Positions 1 through 6,193 of a DNA stretch of 8,806 bases are shown piece after piece. Source of the stretch: an uncultured Clostridia bacterium (GTDB taxonomy: Bacteria; Bacillota; Clostridia; TANB77; CAG-508); the NCBI GenBank assembly GCA_934168305.1, contig CAKPNF010000023.1, positions 1 to 8,806 on the forward strand, written 5' to 3'. The notes under the pieces were generated by a model. It saw only the letters and a list, made by a program, of their open reading frames with translations. It was not told the DNA's origin and searched no databases. The stretch's first letter is position 1. Every line of letters starts with the position of its first letter. The translations under genes were made by a program, and so were the position numbers.

Positions 1-100
1 TAATTTTTAGGTTTAAAAATTATACCGCTTCGGTTTATTCTCTAAAGGATTTACTGTTTACTTTTCAATGTACTTTTCGTTCTCCTTTTGTCGGTGAACG
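1..100 (-). other. probable rRNA-operon leader (5' part of transcript leaving the window)
   Basis: Read on the minus strand, the transcript from the proximal promoter would start near 100 and run off the left edge. Its 5' end can fold through CGTTC/GAACG (78-82 with 96-100). It then carries TACATTGAAAA (complement of 62-72), which resembles the boxA antitermination signals before 16S genes in clostridia, and a small ACCG/CGGT hairpin at 24-34. No open frame covers this stretch. The rRNA assignment is inference from the tandem promoters plus the boxA-like element; no part of a 16S gene is seen, and a tRNA cluster or another highly expressed unit is possible. Confidence 0.45.
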
Positions 101-106
101 TATTTG

Positions 107-135
107 ATTATAATATAAGTTTTTTGCTTTGTCAA
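107..135 (-). promoter_or_regulatory. sigma-A promoter, proximal of three tandem promoters
   Basis: On the minus strand the -35 is TTGACA (130-135) and the -10 is TATAAT (107-112), separated by 17 bases: a perfect consensus pair. A-rich sequence upstream of the -35 (136-165) looks like an UP element. It drives transcription leftwards out of the window. Confidence 0.8.
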
Positions 136-258
136 TAGTTTTTTAAAATTTTTTTCAAAATAAAAATTAGTAATTAAATGTTACTGTTTTTTGTTTGATT
201 TATTACTAATTTCTTTTGTATTTTTCTTTTCAAAAATCATTCTCAAAGCACTTTGCTT

Positions 259-288
259 ATAATAGCATATAATGTCGATTATTGTCAA
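259..288 (-). promoter_or_regulatory. sigma-A promoter, middle of three tandem promoters
   Basis: On the minus strand the -35 is TTGACA (283-288) and the -10 is TATTAT (259-264), with an 18-base spacer. The bases upstream of the -35 (roughly 289-310) repeat those upstream of the proximal promoter, an A-run followed by ACTATTGACA, so these promoters look duplicated. Confidence 0.65.
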
Positions 289-350
289 TAGTTTTTTGAA
301 ATTTTTTAAATATTTTTTTTTAACTATTTTTTCTCGCCAAATGCTTTTTT

Positions 351-379
351 ATAATACCATACTAAATTTACAAAGTCAA
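351..379 (-). promoter_or_regulatory. sigma-A promoter, distal of three tandem promoters
   Basis: On the minus strand the -35 is TTGACT (374-379) and the -10 is TATTAT (351-356), 17 bases apart. Just upstream of it, 390-406 is an inverted repeat CTGGTA/TACCAG with a five-base loop. That repeat has no T-run on the correct side to be a convincing terminator and could be a protein site. No gene is visible in 1-568; this stretch is occupied by the three promoters, the leader and the terminator at 443-479. Confidence 0.6.
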
Positions 380-442
380 TACTTTTTTTCTGGTATTTTT
401 TACCAGTTGTTAATTATCTTATATTTCATATATTTATTATAG

Positions 443-479
443 AAAAAAAAGTTACATATATAAATATATCTGTAACTTT
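443..479 (-). terminator. intrinsic terminator of the glucosaminidase gene
   Basis: Minus-strand stem AAAGTTACA/TGTAACTTT (471-479 with 448-456) with further A/T pairing in the loop, followed by a run of T (complement of 443-450). It lies about 90 bases past the stop of the 569-1798 gene. Confidence 0.75.
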
Positions 480-568
480 CTCTATAATGATTGCTTTAAA
501 ATTAAGTACAAGCAATTATTTTCATTTTTCTTTAATAATTCATATATAGTTTGTTATATAACATAATT

Positions 569-1798
569 TTATAACTTGTTATACAAATATTTCATATGAG
601 AAAAAACTGCATTTGCCCAATTTTTATCACTTGCATATCTTGTATTAATTCCAGATAATGTAGGACCATTATAATAAGTACCAGCTGCTTTTTCTCCACC
701 ATATACACTTGTACCATTTGGATTTAAATAATACTTTACAAATACTCTTGCAATTAAATCTATGCTTTCTGAATAATTTGTAAATTCATAAGCTCCATTA
801 TATGGATTTGAATCATATGCACCGTATCCAAATAAATTGTTCTTTTGTAGAGCTATTTTTGATGTTCCCCATCCGCTTTCATGAATTCCAACCGCTGCTA
901 CAAATAAACCATTTATATTATATTGCTTTTCTATGTAATAGAAATACTCTGCATTATTTTCAAATATTTTATTTCTATCCTTTTCATCAGATAATACCTT
1001 TTTGAATTGTTCTAATGTTAAACCACTTGGTTTATTTAACTGCATATTAATTGTTATGCCTGATAATAATTGTTGTTTATTATTTGATGTTTTTTCTTCT
1101 GTTTCTGATTCTTTATTTGGATTTATATATATTGTACATTCAGACTTAACCCACCCTACTGTATTTTCATATGATATTTTATACCAGTTTTGAGTTATCT
1201 CTAAAATTTTTATTTCATCTTTTTGTTTTAATGTTGTTATTTTTCTACTTTCTTCAGATGGTTCTGACCAAACTGCTAAAACGTCTGATGTTATATAAAC
1301 TTTATCTCCTACTTTTACTTTATAATTGTTTGTGTAGTTTGCTCCTCCAATTTCTACTATCTTGTTTGCCGATGCTTTTGTTATTGTTGCTCCTACTTGT
1401 TCTTCTGAAACAACATTTCCTTCTTTATCATATATTGTTTTTATTGTTATTTCTTGTTTTCCCTGCATACCTTCTTGTACTACTACTGATATTCCTTTTG
1501 GTATTTCTTTATTTGTTCTATATTGTGTTAAATATTCGAGTACCTCTTCTTTTTTTGTTATTTGTTCTGTTTGTCCTTCGTTCGTATTTTGATTTATTAT
1601 CTTATCTATGTCTATTTGTTCTGCATTGCTTATTTTTGTTTTTTGTTCTGGTTTTGCATCTGTTTCTTTTGCATATGATTTATTTACTGGAAAATACATA
1701 TTATAAAACATTATTAAATATAATATTGCAAAAAAAACAAATGCTGAAAATATTATCATCTTTAATGTTATTTTTATTTTATTTTCTTTTGTTTTCAT
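569..1798 (-). CDS. membrane-anchored G5/SH3/glucosaminidase cell-wall hydrolase
   Basis: 409 residues. Residues about 10-33 form one hydrophobic segment after a Lys-rich start: an uncleaved anchor or signal peptide placing the rest outside the cell. A Glu/Lys/Thr-rich linker follows. Residues about 80-152 resemble a G5 domain, with an Ile-Lys-Thr-Ile-Tyr-Asp strand followed by a Gly-Asn-Val-Val turn. Residues 160-225 are a bacterial SH3 domain (DVLAVWSEPS, then NWYKISYENTVGWVKSE). Residues 260-409 are a GH73-type glucosaminidase domain with IHESGWGTSKIA and NNLFG; E307 is the expected catalytic acid. By family knowledge it cuts the N-acetylglucosaminyl bond in peptidoglycan during growth, separation or sporulation; which of these is unknown. 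The ATG has an AGGTGA ribosome site (complement of 1803-1808). It is transcribed alone. Confidence 0.88.
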   Translation of the reverse strand: MKTKENKIKITLKMIIFSAFVFFAILYLIMFYNMYFPVNKSYAKETDAKPEQKTKISNAEQIDIDKIINQNTNEGQTEQITKKEEVLEYLTQYRTNKEIPKGISVVVQEGMQGKQEITIKTIYDKEGNVVSEEQVGATITKASANKIVEIGGANYTNNYKVKVGDKVYITSDVLAVWSEPSEESRKITTLKQKDEIKILEITQNWYKISYENTVGWVKSECTIYINPNKESETEEKTSNNKQQLLSGITINMQLNKPSGLTLEQFKKVLSDEKDRNKIFENNAEYFYYIEKQYNINGLFVAAVGIHESGWGTSKIALQKNNLFGYGAYDSNPYNGAYEFTNYSESIDLIARVFVKYYLNPNGTSVYGGEKAAGTYYNGPTLSGINTRYASDKNWANAVFSHMKYLYNKL

Positions 1799-1814
1799 AT
1801 TATCACCTAATTAT

Positions 1815-1843
1815 ATTTTAATATTTATGTAGTTTTTTGTCAA
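1815..1843 (-). promoter_or_regulatory. likely promoter of the glucosaminidase gene
   Basis: Minus-strand TTGACA (1838-1843), 17 bases, then TAAAAT (1815-1820). The start point would fall near 1808, leaving a very short 5' UTR beginning at the ribosome site, which is a reason for caution. Confidence 0.45.
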
Positions 1844-1855
1844 TTTATATATTAG

Positions 1856-1890
1856 AAAAAGACCATAAACCTTTTTAGTTTATGGTCTTT
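1856..1890 (-). terminator. intrinsic terminator after the 1894-2373 gene
   Basis: A 13-bp perfect stem, AAAGACCATAAAC (1858-1870) with its complement at 1878-1890 and a seven-base loop. On the minus strand it is followed by Ts (complement of 1856-1860). It begins three bases past the stop codon. Confidence 0.88.
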
Positions 1891-1893
1891 AAT

Positions 1894-2373
1894 TTAGTAA
1901 CGGTTGATTACTCCCGCAACATATTCATATCTTATATCTTTGTCTGAAATTTTTATCATTTTATCTTCACGCTGTGCTCCAATATTTCCCAATATTTCTA
2001 TAATTTTATGGTTAATATCTTTCATTACCGGTTCATCTTGTTCATACGGATGAATAACCATATAAACATTTGGGATAAATGGAAATGTATAATGATTATC
2101 TTTAATCATCCACAGAATTCCACCTACTACAATGTCCTCAAGAAGCTGTGAACCGCCATTCAATGGTGATATCATCGCTGGTTTAAGAACATCGAAAGAC
2201 ATACGAATATTTTCTCTCTTTTTTGAATATGTCGGATCAGAATTAAATCTGATCTGTCCTATTAACCGCTGACTGTCTCTCTCGTATATATCGAGATAGA
2301 CTTTCGGATTATGACCTTCAACTCTGTCGATAGTAGCAACTCTGAAAAAAACCTTGCCTGAATGTTGTAACAT
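1894..2373 (-). CDS. unrecognised protein, weak GNAT-acetyltransferase appearance
   Basis: 159 residues from the ATG at 2373, chosen because AGGTGA lies five bases upstream; a GTG three codons earlier (2382) would use that same element as part of the codon. I do not recognise the family. The pattern of a strand ending LIGQIRF, a helix rich in Ile/Leu (QLLEDIVVGGILWMI), a strand VYMVIHPYEQDEPV and then a helix ending EILGNIGA recalls the GNAT fold, where an Asn or similar residue precedes a helix closing with L-G-F/A. No clear acetyl-CoA loop (R/Q-x-x-G-x-G/A) is visible, so the function is not assigned. The protein looks soluble: no signal peptide or membrane segment. Its DNA is visibly richer in G and C and uses codons such as CGG, CTC and ATC more than its neighbours, which may reflect transfer. 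Confidence 0.75.
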   Translation of the reverse strand: MLQHSGKVFFRVATIDRVEGHNPKVYLDIYERDSQRLIGQIRFNSDPTYSKKRENIRMSFDVLKPAMISPLNGGSQLLEDIVVGGILWMIKDNHYTFPFIPNVYMVIHPYEQDEPVMKDINHKIIEILGNIGAQREDKMIKISDKDIRYEYVAGVINRY

Positions 2374-2424
2374 AAAAATCACCTATCCTTTTCTTAAATA
2401 TATATTTTTATATAGTGCTTGACT

Positions 2425-2453
2425 ATTATATCATTCAAATTATGTAAAGTTAA
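2425..2453 (-). promoter_or_regulatory. probable extended -10 promoter of the 1894-2373 gene
   Basis: Minus-strand TGATATAAT (complement of 2425-2433) is an extended -10; the -35 at 17 bases is a weak TTAACT (2448-2453). About 45 bases of leader follow before the ribosome site. Confidence 0.5.
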
Positions 2454-2485
2454 TGTTTGTTTTGTAAATTATTTACATTTATATT

Positions 2486-2523
2486 TTAAAATCCCCATAG
2501 TAATAAATTTACTTGGGGACTTT
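2486..2523 (-). terminator. intrinsic terminator of cotJC
   Basis: Minus-strand stem with CCCC/GGGG at its centre (2517-2514 with 2496-2493), extended by A/T pairs outside and AGTAA/TTACT inside, ending in TTTT. It starts right at the cotJC stop. Confidence 0.7.
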
Positions 2524-2525
2524 AT

Positions 2526-3116
2526 TTATTTGCAATCGTTCATATAAAATTTCTTTTCTGCCAATTTATCCTGAACTCCACGTAGTGCTTCTCCAAATCT
2601 TTGAAAATGTACTACTTCTCTTTCTCTTAAATATCTTAACGGATCTATTACATCTGGATTATCTCTACATAAATCTATTAATTTTTCATACGTAGCACGT
2701 GCCTTTTGCTCTGCAGCTAAATCTTCTTGTAAGTTTGCAATTGGGTCGCCTTTACAAGCTATATATGCTGCTGTAAATGGTGCTCCTGCCGCTGATTGTG
2801 GGTATACGTCAACTCCATGATCTGTATAATATGGTCCTAATCCTGCTTTTTCTATTTCTTCTATTGATGCTCCTTTGGTTAATTGATGTACTATTGTTCC
2901 TACCATTTCTAAGTGAGCTAATTCTTCTGTACCAATATCATTTAAAATAGCCTTTGCATTTTGGTCTGGCATACCAAATCTTTGAGATAAATATCTTAAA
3001 GATGCAGCCAATTCTCCATCAGGTCCACCATATTGAGAAATAATAACTTTTGCAAGTCTTGGATCTGGGCATTTTATATTTATTGGATATTGTAATGTTT
3101 TATTATAAGTCCACAT
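2526..3116 (-). CDS. cotJC: spore coat protein CotJC (manganese catalase family)
   Basis: 196 residues, starting MWTYNKTLQYP, the usual beginning of the family. The start at 3116 is set by AAGGAGG (complement of 3126-3132) nine bases upstream; the frame is open further upstream but that part belongs to cotJB. A ferritin-like four-helix protein: the expected di-manganese ligands are visible as E35, E65 and H68 (in TEELAHLE), E136 (in LAAEQKARATYEKL) and H170 (in REREVVHFQRF). Family knowledge: CotJC is made in the mother cell, sits in the spore coat with CotJA and CotJB, and relatives degrade hydrogen peroxide. Normally it is the last gene of cotJA-cotJB-cotJC; here only the end of cotJB precedes it, and then a recombinase gene in the same direction. 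No terminator lies between the recombinase and cotJC, so read-through is possible. Confidence 0.93.
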   Translation of the reverse strand: MWTYNKTLQYPINIKCPDPRLAKVIISQYGGPDGELAASLRYLSQRFGMPDQNAKAILNDIGTEELAHLEMVGTIVHQLTKGASIEEIEKAGLGPYYTDHGVDVYPQSAAGAPFTAAYIACKGDPIANLQEDLAAEQKARATYEKLIDLCRDNPDVIDPLRYLREREVVHFQRFGEALRGVQDKLAEKKFYMNDCK

Positions 3117-3145
3117 TAGTTCATTCCTCCTTCCCAAGGCCACCC
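3116..3145 (-). pseudogene. cotJB: 3' end of cotJB, cut off by an inserted element
   Basis: On the minus strand the codons at 3142-3116 read W-P-W-E-G-G-M-N-stop. The stop (3118-3116) overlaps the cotJC ATG by one base (TAATG), as in intact cotJB-cotJC pairs. CotJB proteins, normally about 80-95 residues, end with a PWPWE-type motif, so this is the last part of that gene. The frame continues upstream only a few unrelated residues before a TAG at 3175-3173, so the rest of cotJB is missing here and replaced by the recombinase gene. Where cotJB identity stops cannot be fixed without the other junction; it is probably near 3142-3148. What I infer is that the 5' part of cotJB lies at the far end of the element, outside the window. 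Confidence 0.78.
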
Positions 3146-3163
3146 TTGGTTTGCTTTGGGGGA
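3134..3163. other. candidate attachment-site junction (attL or attR) of the element
   Basis: CCAAGG (3134-3139) and CCTTGG (3144-3149) form an inverted repeat around CCAC, exactly where cotJB similarity ends and 16 bases before the recombinase stop codon begins. Large serine recombinases act at short sites with imperfect dyad symmetry around a two-base core, and their gene usually sits beside one junction. The exact core is not determinable from one junction. Confidence 0.5.
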
Positions 3164-3164
3164 A

Positions 3165-4763
3165 TTATAGCTCTAAATTATTAAATTTATATTTTATAGT
3201 AATTTTATCATCATCTATTATAATTTTATCTATTAATTTGAAAACTAAGCTTTTATTTTCTTCATTTATAGTATCAAATTTTAGTAATTGTTTCATTGTT
3301 TCTTCTAATTCTTTAGAAGTTAATTTTGAATCTTGCACACATTCTTTGTTTTTTGGAATTGCTGATATTTTCATATCTAATTCTTTTTTTTGCTTTTCAT
3401 ATTTTTTTATTAAAACTTTAAATGTTTCTAACGAAATAGTAGAAGATATCCTATCTTCATATAAATTAGCAATTGTTTTATTAATTTCTTCTTTTTTTTT
3501 AGATAATTTTGCTAATTCTTGGGTTTTATTATCTTTTACTACTATTACAGGATACTTTAAGTCTTTTAAATTTAAATATATATTTATATTTTTCTTTAAT
3601 GAGATTGAAACCATTTCTAAAAGTTCCGCTTCTTTTAAATGAATATTAGAGCAAAACTCACTTCCATATTTTTTATAGCTGGAACAAACACATCTAAAAA
3701 ATTTTCCATGATTTTTGTTGTATGTAATTCTACTACCACATTTGCAAAAGACAAGTCCTGCTAATAAATGTTTTTTTCTATTAGAATAATTCCATTCATT
3801 TGTCTGTCTATCAAGCATTTCTTGAACAGTATTAAATGTGTTTCTATCTATAATTGCCTCATGATTATTTAAAATTACAATTTGTTCTTCTTCAGGAACT
3901 TTTTTGATTTTCTTTATTTTATAATTTACTTTGTTATATTGTAATTGGACTAAATCTCCCACATAAATAGGGTTTCTCAATATTTTATTTATAACTGTGC
4001 TATTCCATTTGTAAGTTGCATTTGAATTTGGGTTGTAATAGTTTGTAGTTTCTTGTTTATATTTTAGAGGTGTTGAAATTTCTAAGTTATTCAATTCTTT
4101 AGCTATTTCCGTTTTGGATTTTCCAGACTTATATAAATTAAATATTAACTTTACATTTTCGGCTACATTTTCATCAACTAATATTTTATTTTTATCTATT
4201 TTGTTTTTTTTATACCCATAAGGCAAAAATGCTTTTATGCATTCTCCTGCTATAGCTTTTGTAAGTATAGTGGACCTTACTTTGTTTGAAGTGTCTTTTG
4301 CATACATATCATTTATTACTGCTTTAAATGGTGTCATATCATTATTGGAATTTCTTTTGTCAAATGTATCTATATTGTCATTTACTGCAATATATCTAAT
4401 ATTTTTTAATGGAAATATCTTTTCAATATATCTTCCAGTTTCTATGTAATCTCTTCCAAGCCTTGATAAATCTTTTGTTATTACAAGATTTATTTTTCCT
4501 TTATCTATGTCATCTAACATTCTTTTAAAATCTGGTCTATCAAAGTTAGTTCCTGTATATCCATCATCTTTGTAAATATCAACTAAAATCCATCCTTTTG
4601 TAGTAATTATAGATTTTAAATATTTAATTTGATTTTCAATACTTTCAGATTGTCCTTTATATTTTTCATCCTTTTCATCTTCTCTTGATAATCTAGCGTA
4701 TATTGCAACTTTCCATATTTGGTCATTTGCTATGTTAAAATAGTTATTATATAACTCTTGCAT
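3165..4763 (-). CDS. large serine recombinase (site-specific integrase/excisionase of the element)
   Basis: 532 residues, the usual length of TnpX/TndX-like recombinases. Residues 18-165 are the resolvase catalytic domain: YARLSRED with nucleophile S26, GYTGTNFDRPDF (68-79) and TKDLSRLGRDYIETGRYIE (96-114). Residues about 178-320 are the recombinase DNA-binding domain (PYGYKKN at 181-187). A zinc ribbon follows with C340, C342, C358, C360 and C371. Residues 410-470 are a Lys/Glu-rich coiled coil, as needed for synapsis control. By family knowledge it joins attP to attB through a phosphoserine link, and excises with a directionality factor. The start has AAGGAGG six bases upstream. The gene is downstream of a small TnpW-like ORF and an attenuator-like leader. 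It ends 48 bases before cotJC, next to the split cotJB. Confidence 0.93.
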   Translation of the reverse strand: MQELYNNYFNIANDQIWKVAIYARLSREDEKDEKYKGQSESIENQIKYLKSIITTKGWILVDIYKDDGYTGTNFDRPDFKRMLDDIDKGKINLVITKDLSRLGRDYIETGRYIEKIFPLKNIRYIAVNDNIDTFDKRNSNNDMTPFKAVINDMYAKDTSNKVRSTILTKAIAGECIKAFLPYGYKKNKIDKNKILVDENVAENVKLIFNLYKSGKSKTEIAKELNNLEISTPLKYKQETTNYYNPNSNATYKWNSTVINKILRNPIYVGDLVQLQYNKVNYKIKKIKKVPEEEQIVILNNHEAIIDRNTFNTVQEMLDRQTNEWNYSNRKKHLLAGLVFCKCGSRITYNKNHGKFFRCVCSSYKKYGSEFCSNIHLKEAELLEMVSISLKKNINIYLNLKDLKYPVIVVKDNKTQELAKLSKKKEEINKTIANLYEDRISSTISLETFKVLIKKYEKQKKELDMKISAIPKNKECVQDSKLTSKELEETMKQLLKFDTINEENKSLVFKLIDKIIIDDDKITIKYKFNNLEL

Positions 4764-4801
4764 TATTACCTCCTTGTCTTAGAGTTATCTTTAATAACTA
4801 C

Positions 4802-4939
4802 TTATCTACATTGATATTTTATATTTTTTTCTTCATAATTACAATATAAAATTGCTGTATTTTCGTTTATCCATTCTTGTATTAGCTCTGTTAGTTTTTT
4901 TCCATCTTTGGTGTATGTTTCTTTTATTTTTTCTTCCAT
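4802..4939 (-). CDS. small TnpW-like protein ahead of the recombinase
   Basis: 45 residues, beginning MEEKIKETYTKDGKKLTEL and rich in Lys and Glu; GAGGTGG lies five bases before the ATG. The stop is 38 bases before the recombinase start, so the two form one operon. Clostridial elements with TnpX-type recombinases often carry a very short ORF at this place, called TnpW in Tn4451 relatives, with a pattern like Tyr-x-x-x-Gly-Lys-x-Leu-x-x-Leu/Ile as seen here at residues 9-20. The function of those proteins is not firmly known to me; a role as recombination directionality factor would be a guess. Confidence 0.6.
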   Translation of the reverse strand: MEEKIKETYTKDGKKLTELIQEWINENTAILYCNYEEKNIKYQCR

Positions 4940-4974
4940 TAAAGCCACCTCTATTAATATATATTAAGGCAAAA

Positions 4975-5007
4975 ATAAAAAATCTACTTAAAAAGTAGAT
5001 TTTTTAT
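4975..5007. terminator. intrinsic terminator (hairpin C) inside the recombinase leader
   Basis: A perfect 15-bp inverted repeat (4975-4989 with 4993-5007), core AATCTACTT/AAGTAGATT, with a three-base loop and A/T runs on both ends, so it can work in either direction. It stands between the operon promoter and the first ORF of the operon rather than after a gene. Confidence 0.75.
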
Positions 5008-5024
5008 AGTTTTATTTATAATAA

Positions 5025-5046
5025 AAACACTACCTTTTAAGTAGTG
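5025..5046 (-). terminator. second, upstream terminator-like hairpin (B) in the same leader
   Basis: Minus-strand CACTAC/GTAGTG stem with a seven-base loop followed by TTTTT. Weaker than the one at 4975-5007 but of the same design, placed about 20 bases before it. Confidence 0.55.
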
Positions 5047-5122
5047 CTTTGGTTCAAAAAGTGTTTACAATTTTTGTTCATAGTTGTTTCATAGATTTGC
5101 TTTCGTAAATCTATTTATTTGT

Positions 5123-5151
5123 ATTATATTTTCATTCTTTGTTAATGTCAA
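5123..5151 (-). promoter_or_regulatory. consensus sigma-A promoter of the recombinase operon
   Basis: Minus-strand TTGACA (5146-5151), 17 bases, TATAAT (5123-5128): full consensus. A strong promoter ahead of two terminators fits a unit made constitutively and controlled by read-through. Confidence 0.75.
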
Positions 5152-5323
5152 TGACTTTAGAATAATTTTGATGGTAACACAGATTTGAAAAAAATGTGAT
5201 TTGTGTTTATAACATTTTATAAAATTAATCAAAAGTTTGTGTTAATCTAGTTTATTTGATAAATTAATTTATTTATTAATATATTCATTATCCACTTTTT
5301 TATTTACTAAAAGCAAATCTAAT

Positions 5324-5352
5324 TTGCAATTTACATAAAATTATGATATAAT
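5324..5352 (+). promoter_or_regulatory. sigma-A promoter of the 75-residue gene
   Basis: TTGCAA (5324-5329), 17 bases, TATAAT (5347-5352), with TTTACA in the spacer and ATGATATAAT as in the two other promoters of this gene set. Predicted start near 5359. Confidence 0.75.
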
Positions 5353-5358
5353 CATAAT

Positions 5359-5451
5359 ATAGAAATTAATTTTTTATAATCTCCTATATATAACTTATGT
5401 AATTTAATATATCAACCATTATGAAAAGTCAATTGACAAGGAGGAAAAAAT
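5359..5451 (+). promoter_or_regulatory. shared-type 5' leader L1
   Basis: Positions 5377-5411 match 7408-7442 at 31 of 35 bases, starting TAATCTCCTATAT. CTCC (5381-5384) can pair with the GGAG of the ribosome site AAGGAGG (5438-5444). The nearby decoy GGAG of the other copies is altered to TGTAA here. A perfect palindrome GTCAATTGAC (5428-5437) directly abuts the ribosome site and is repeated exactly at 7472-7481. Confidence 0.6.
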
Positions 5452-5679
5452 ATGACAAAAAAATATGTAGTAGCTTTATTAACTGGCGGAGTGCCAGAAC
5501 AACCTAATTTTACCTATGAAAATTATCAAGTAATTGAAGCAAACAATGAAAATGATGCAGAAAATATTTATGATGACATCAATAATTGTGAATATTATTT
5601 TGGACATTGCATAGGTACAGTTGTTGAAATTAACGGGGAGGAATGCATAGTTATACCTATAAAAAATCTAAAAAAATAA
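5452..5679 (+). CDS. small orphan protein, function unknown
   Basis: 75 residues, acidic, with no signal peptide, membrane segment or cysteine cluster motif (only C47, C53 and C65 scattered). An N-terminal strand KYVVALLTGG is followed by a strand YQVIEANNENDAENIYDDI that leads into a helix, then GHCIGTVVEINGEECIVIPI; this alternation fits a small alpha/beta domain. I do not recognise the family. Start chosen from AAGGAGG seven bases upstream. It forms a single-gene unit: own promoter, the shared leader L1 and a long terminator at 5693-5774. Its leader relates it in regulation to the genes at 6292, 7496 and 8160, with which it shares no visible protein similarity. Confidence 0.8.
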   Translation: MTKKYVVALLTGGVPEQPNFTYENYQVIEANNENDAENIYDDINNCEYYFGHCIGTVVEINGEECIVIPIKNLKK

Positions 5680-5692
5680 TATTGTCATATTC

Positions 5693-5774
5693 CAAAAGAG
5701 GCTGAAAGTCAATAATTTGAGGTAGAAAACTTTAAAATTTTTCTGCATCAACCATTGACTTTCAGCCTCTTTTG
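5693..5774. terminator. long-stem bidirectional terminator between convergent genes
   Basis: A perfect 21-bp inverted repeat (5693-5713 with 5754-5774) around a 40-base loop that itself folds imperfectly (TTGA at 5717-5720 with TCAA at 5748-5751, GTAGAAAA-like against TTTTCTGC). A/T runs lie at both feet. The arm contains GAAAGTCAAT, also found in leader L2. Confidence 0.85.
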
Positions 5775-5811
5775 ATTTTATTAAAATTACATTCTTTGTT
5801 AATTTTTTTGG

Positions 5812-6135
5812 TTACATTTTTGACTCTAAATATTTATAACTTAATGTATTTTTACTGCTAATAACAGTTTTTTCTAACTTTTTCTCTAAATCATCTCTTG
5901 CAACTTTTGCAACATTACCACCCATATTCGCTACTTTTCTATTTTTTCTACTCCATAAGGTTTTATGTTCTTTTGCAAGTTCTCTTGTATCTATTTCTCC
6001 TAAATCTGTTAGAGCTACTTCAACCTCTGTCACATTATCTCTTGATGACTCTTTCCTAATATTTTTATAGTCTTTGTATTTATTTGTTTTCATTTTCAAC
6101 TGTACGATATTTTCGTATAGCTGTCTATTTTTCAT
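5812..6135 (-). pseudogene. decayed antirepressor-type (BRO-like) C-terminal domain
   Basis: An open frame of 107 codons without a ribosome site before its ATG. Residues 41-102 (ALTDLGEIDTRELAKEHK, then NRKVANMGGNVAKVARDD and NTLSYKYLE) match a module I know from phage antirepressor/BRO-type proteins, where it reads roughly LGEIATRELAKEHKPYGLEEN and continues with GGNVAKVARDDIE. Here residues 59-63 read TLWSR, but the other frame reads PYGVE: one extra A (T-run 5961-5964) and one missing A (T-run 5942-5947) shift the frame and restore it. The N-terminal DNA-binding half of such proteins is absent. It is best read as a remnant of a prophage-type gene; family naming is from memory of motif patterns, and a short functional protein is not excluded. 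It stands divergent to the 6292 gene. Confidence 0.55.
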
Positions 6136-6158
6136 TAAATCAAAATAAAGAGCTTAAG

Positions 6159-6187
6159 TTGAATTTTTACATTAAACATGATATAAT
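6159..6187 (+). promoter_or_regulatory. extended -10 promoter of the 160-residue gene
   Basis: TTGAAT (6159-6164), 17 bases, TATAAT (6182-6187) with TG one base before (TGATATAAT). The 20 bases 6174-6193 are identical to 7376-7395 at the promoter of the 7496 gene. Predicted start near 6194. Confidence 0.75.
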
Positions 6188-6193
6188 TCACAT

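Larger units (their letters stand above)
4940..5116 (-). promoter_or_regulatory. attenuator-like leader of the recombinase operon
   Basis: A ~175-nt untranslated leader between the promoter at 5123-5151 and the small ORF. In order of transcription it holds hairpin A (ATAGATTT/AAATCTAT, 5114-5107 with 5098-5091, closing on GAAA), hairpin B (CACTAC/GTAGTG, 5046-5041 with 5033-5028, then TTTTT) and hairpin C (4975-5007). Two alternative pairings exist: AAACACT (5066-5060) with AGTGTTT (5031-5025), which would break hairpin B; and the arm region of C (4984-4998) with 5030-5044 at 14 of 15 positions. Mutually exclusive folds in front of genes suggest attenuation; the signal sensed is unknown. The remaining part of the 4940-5451 gap, 5152-5323, shows no gene. 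Confidence 0.5.

Noticed and set aside
1171..1821. Long plus-strand frame coding for an extremely Leu/Phe-rich 216-residue chain
   Set aside because: It is the antisense of the A-rich glucosaminidase gene; the composition is an artefact of reading its complement, and there is no ribosome site.
3117..3143. Longer CotJC start giving MALGRRNEL before MWTYNK
   Set aside because: No ribosome site precedes it, while AAGGAGG fits the MWTYNK start; the extra codons are cotJB 3' sequence in another frame.
3151..3642. Plus-strand 163-codon hydrophobic frame opposite the recombinase
   Set aside because: Antisense shadow of the Lys-rich recombinase C-terminus, with no ribosome site and no promoter.
4940..5116. 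T-box riboswitch ahead of the recombinase operon
   Set aside because: No specifier stem and no T-box sequence (TGGNACCGCG type) can be found, despite the terminator/antiterminator look.
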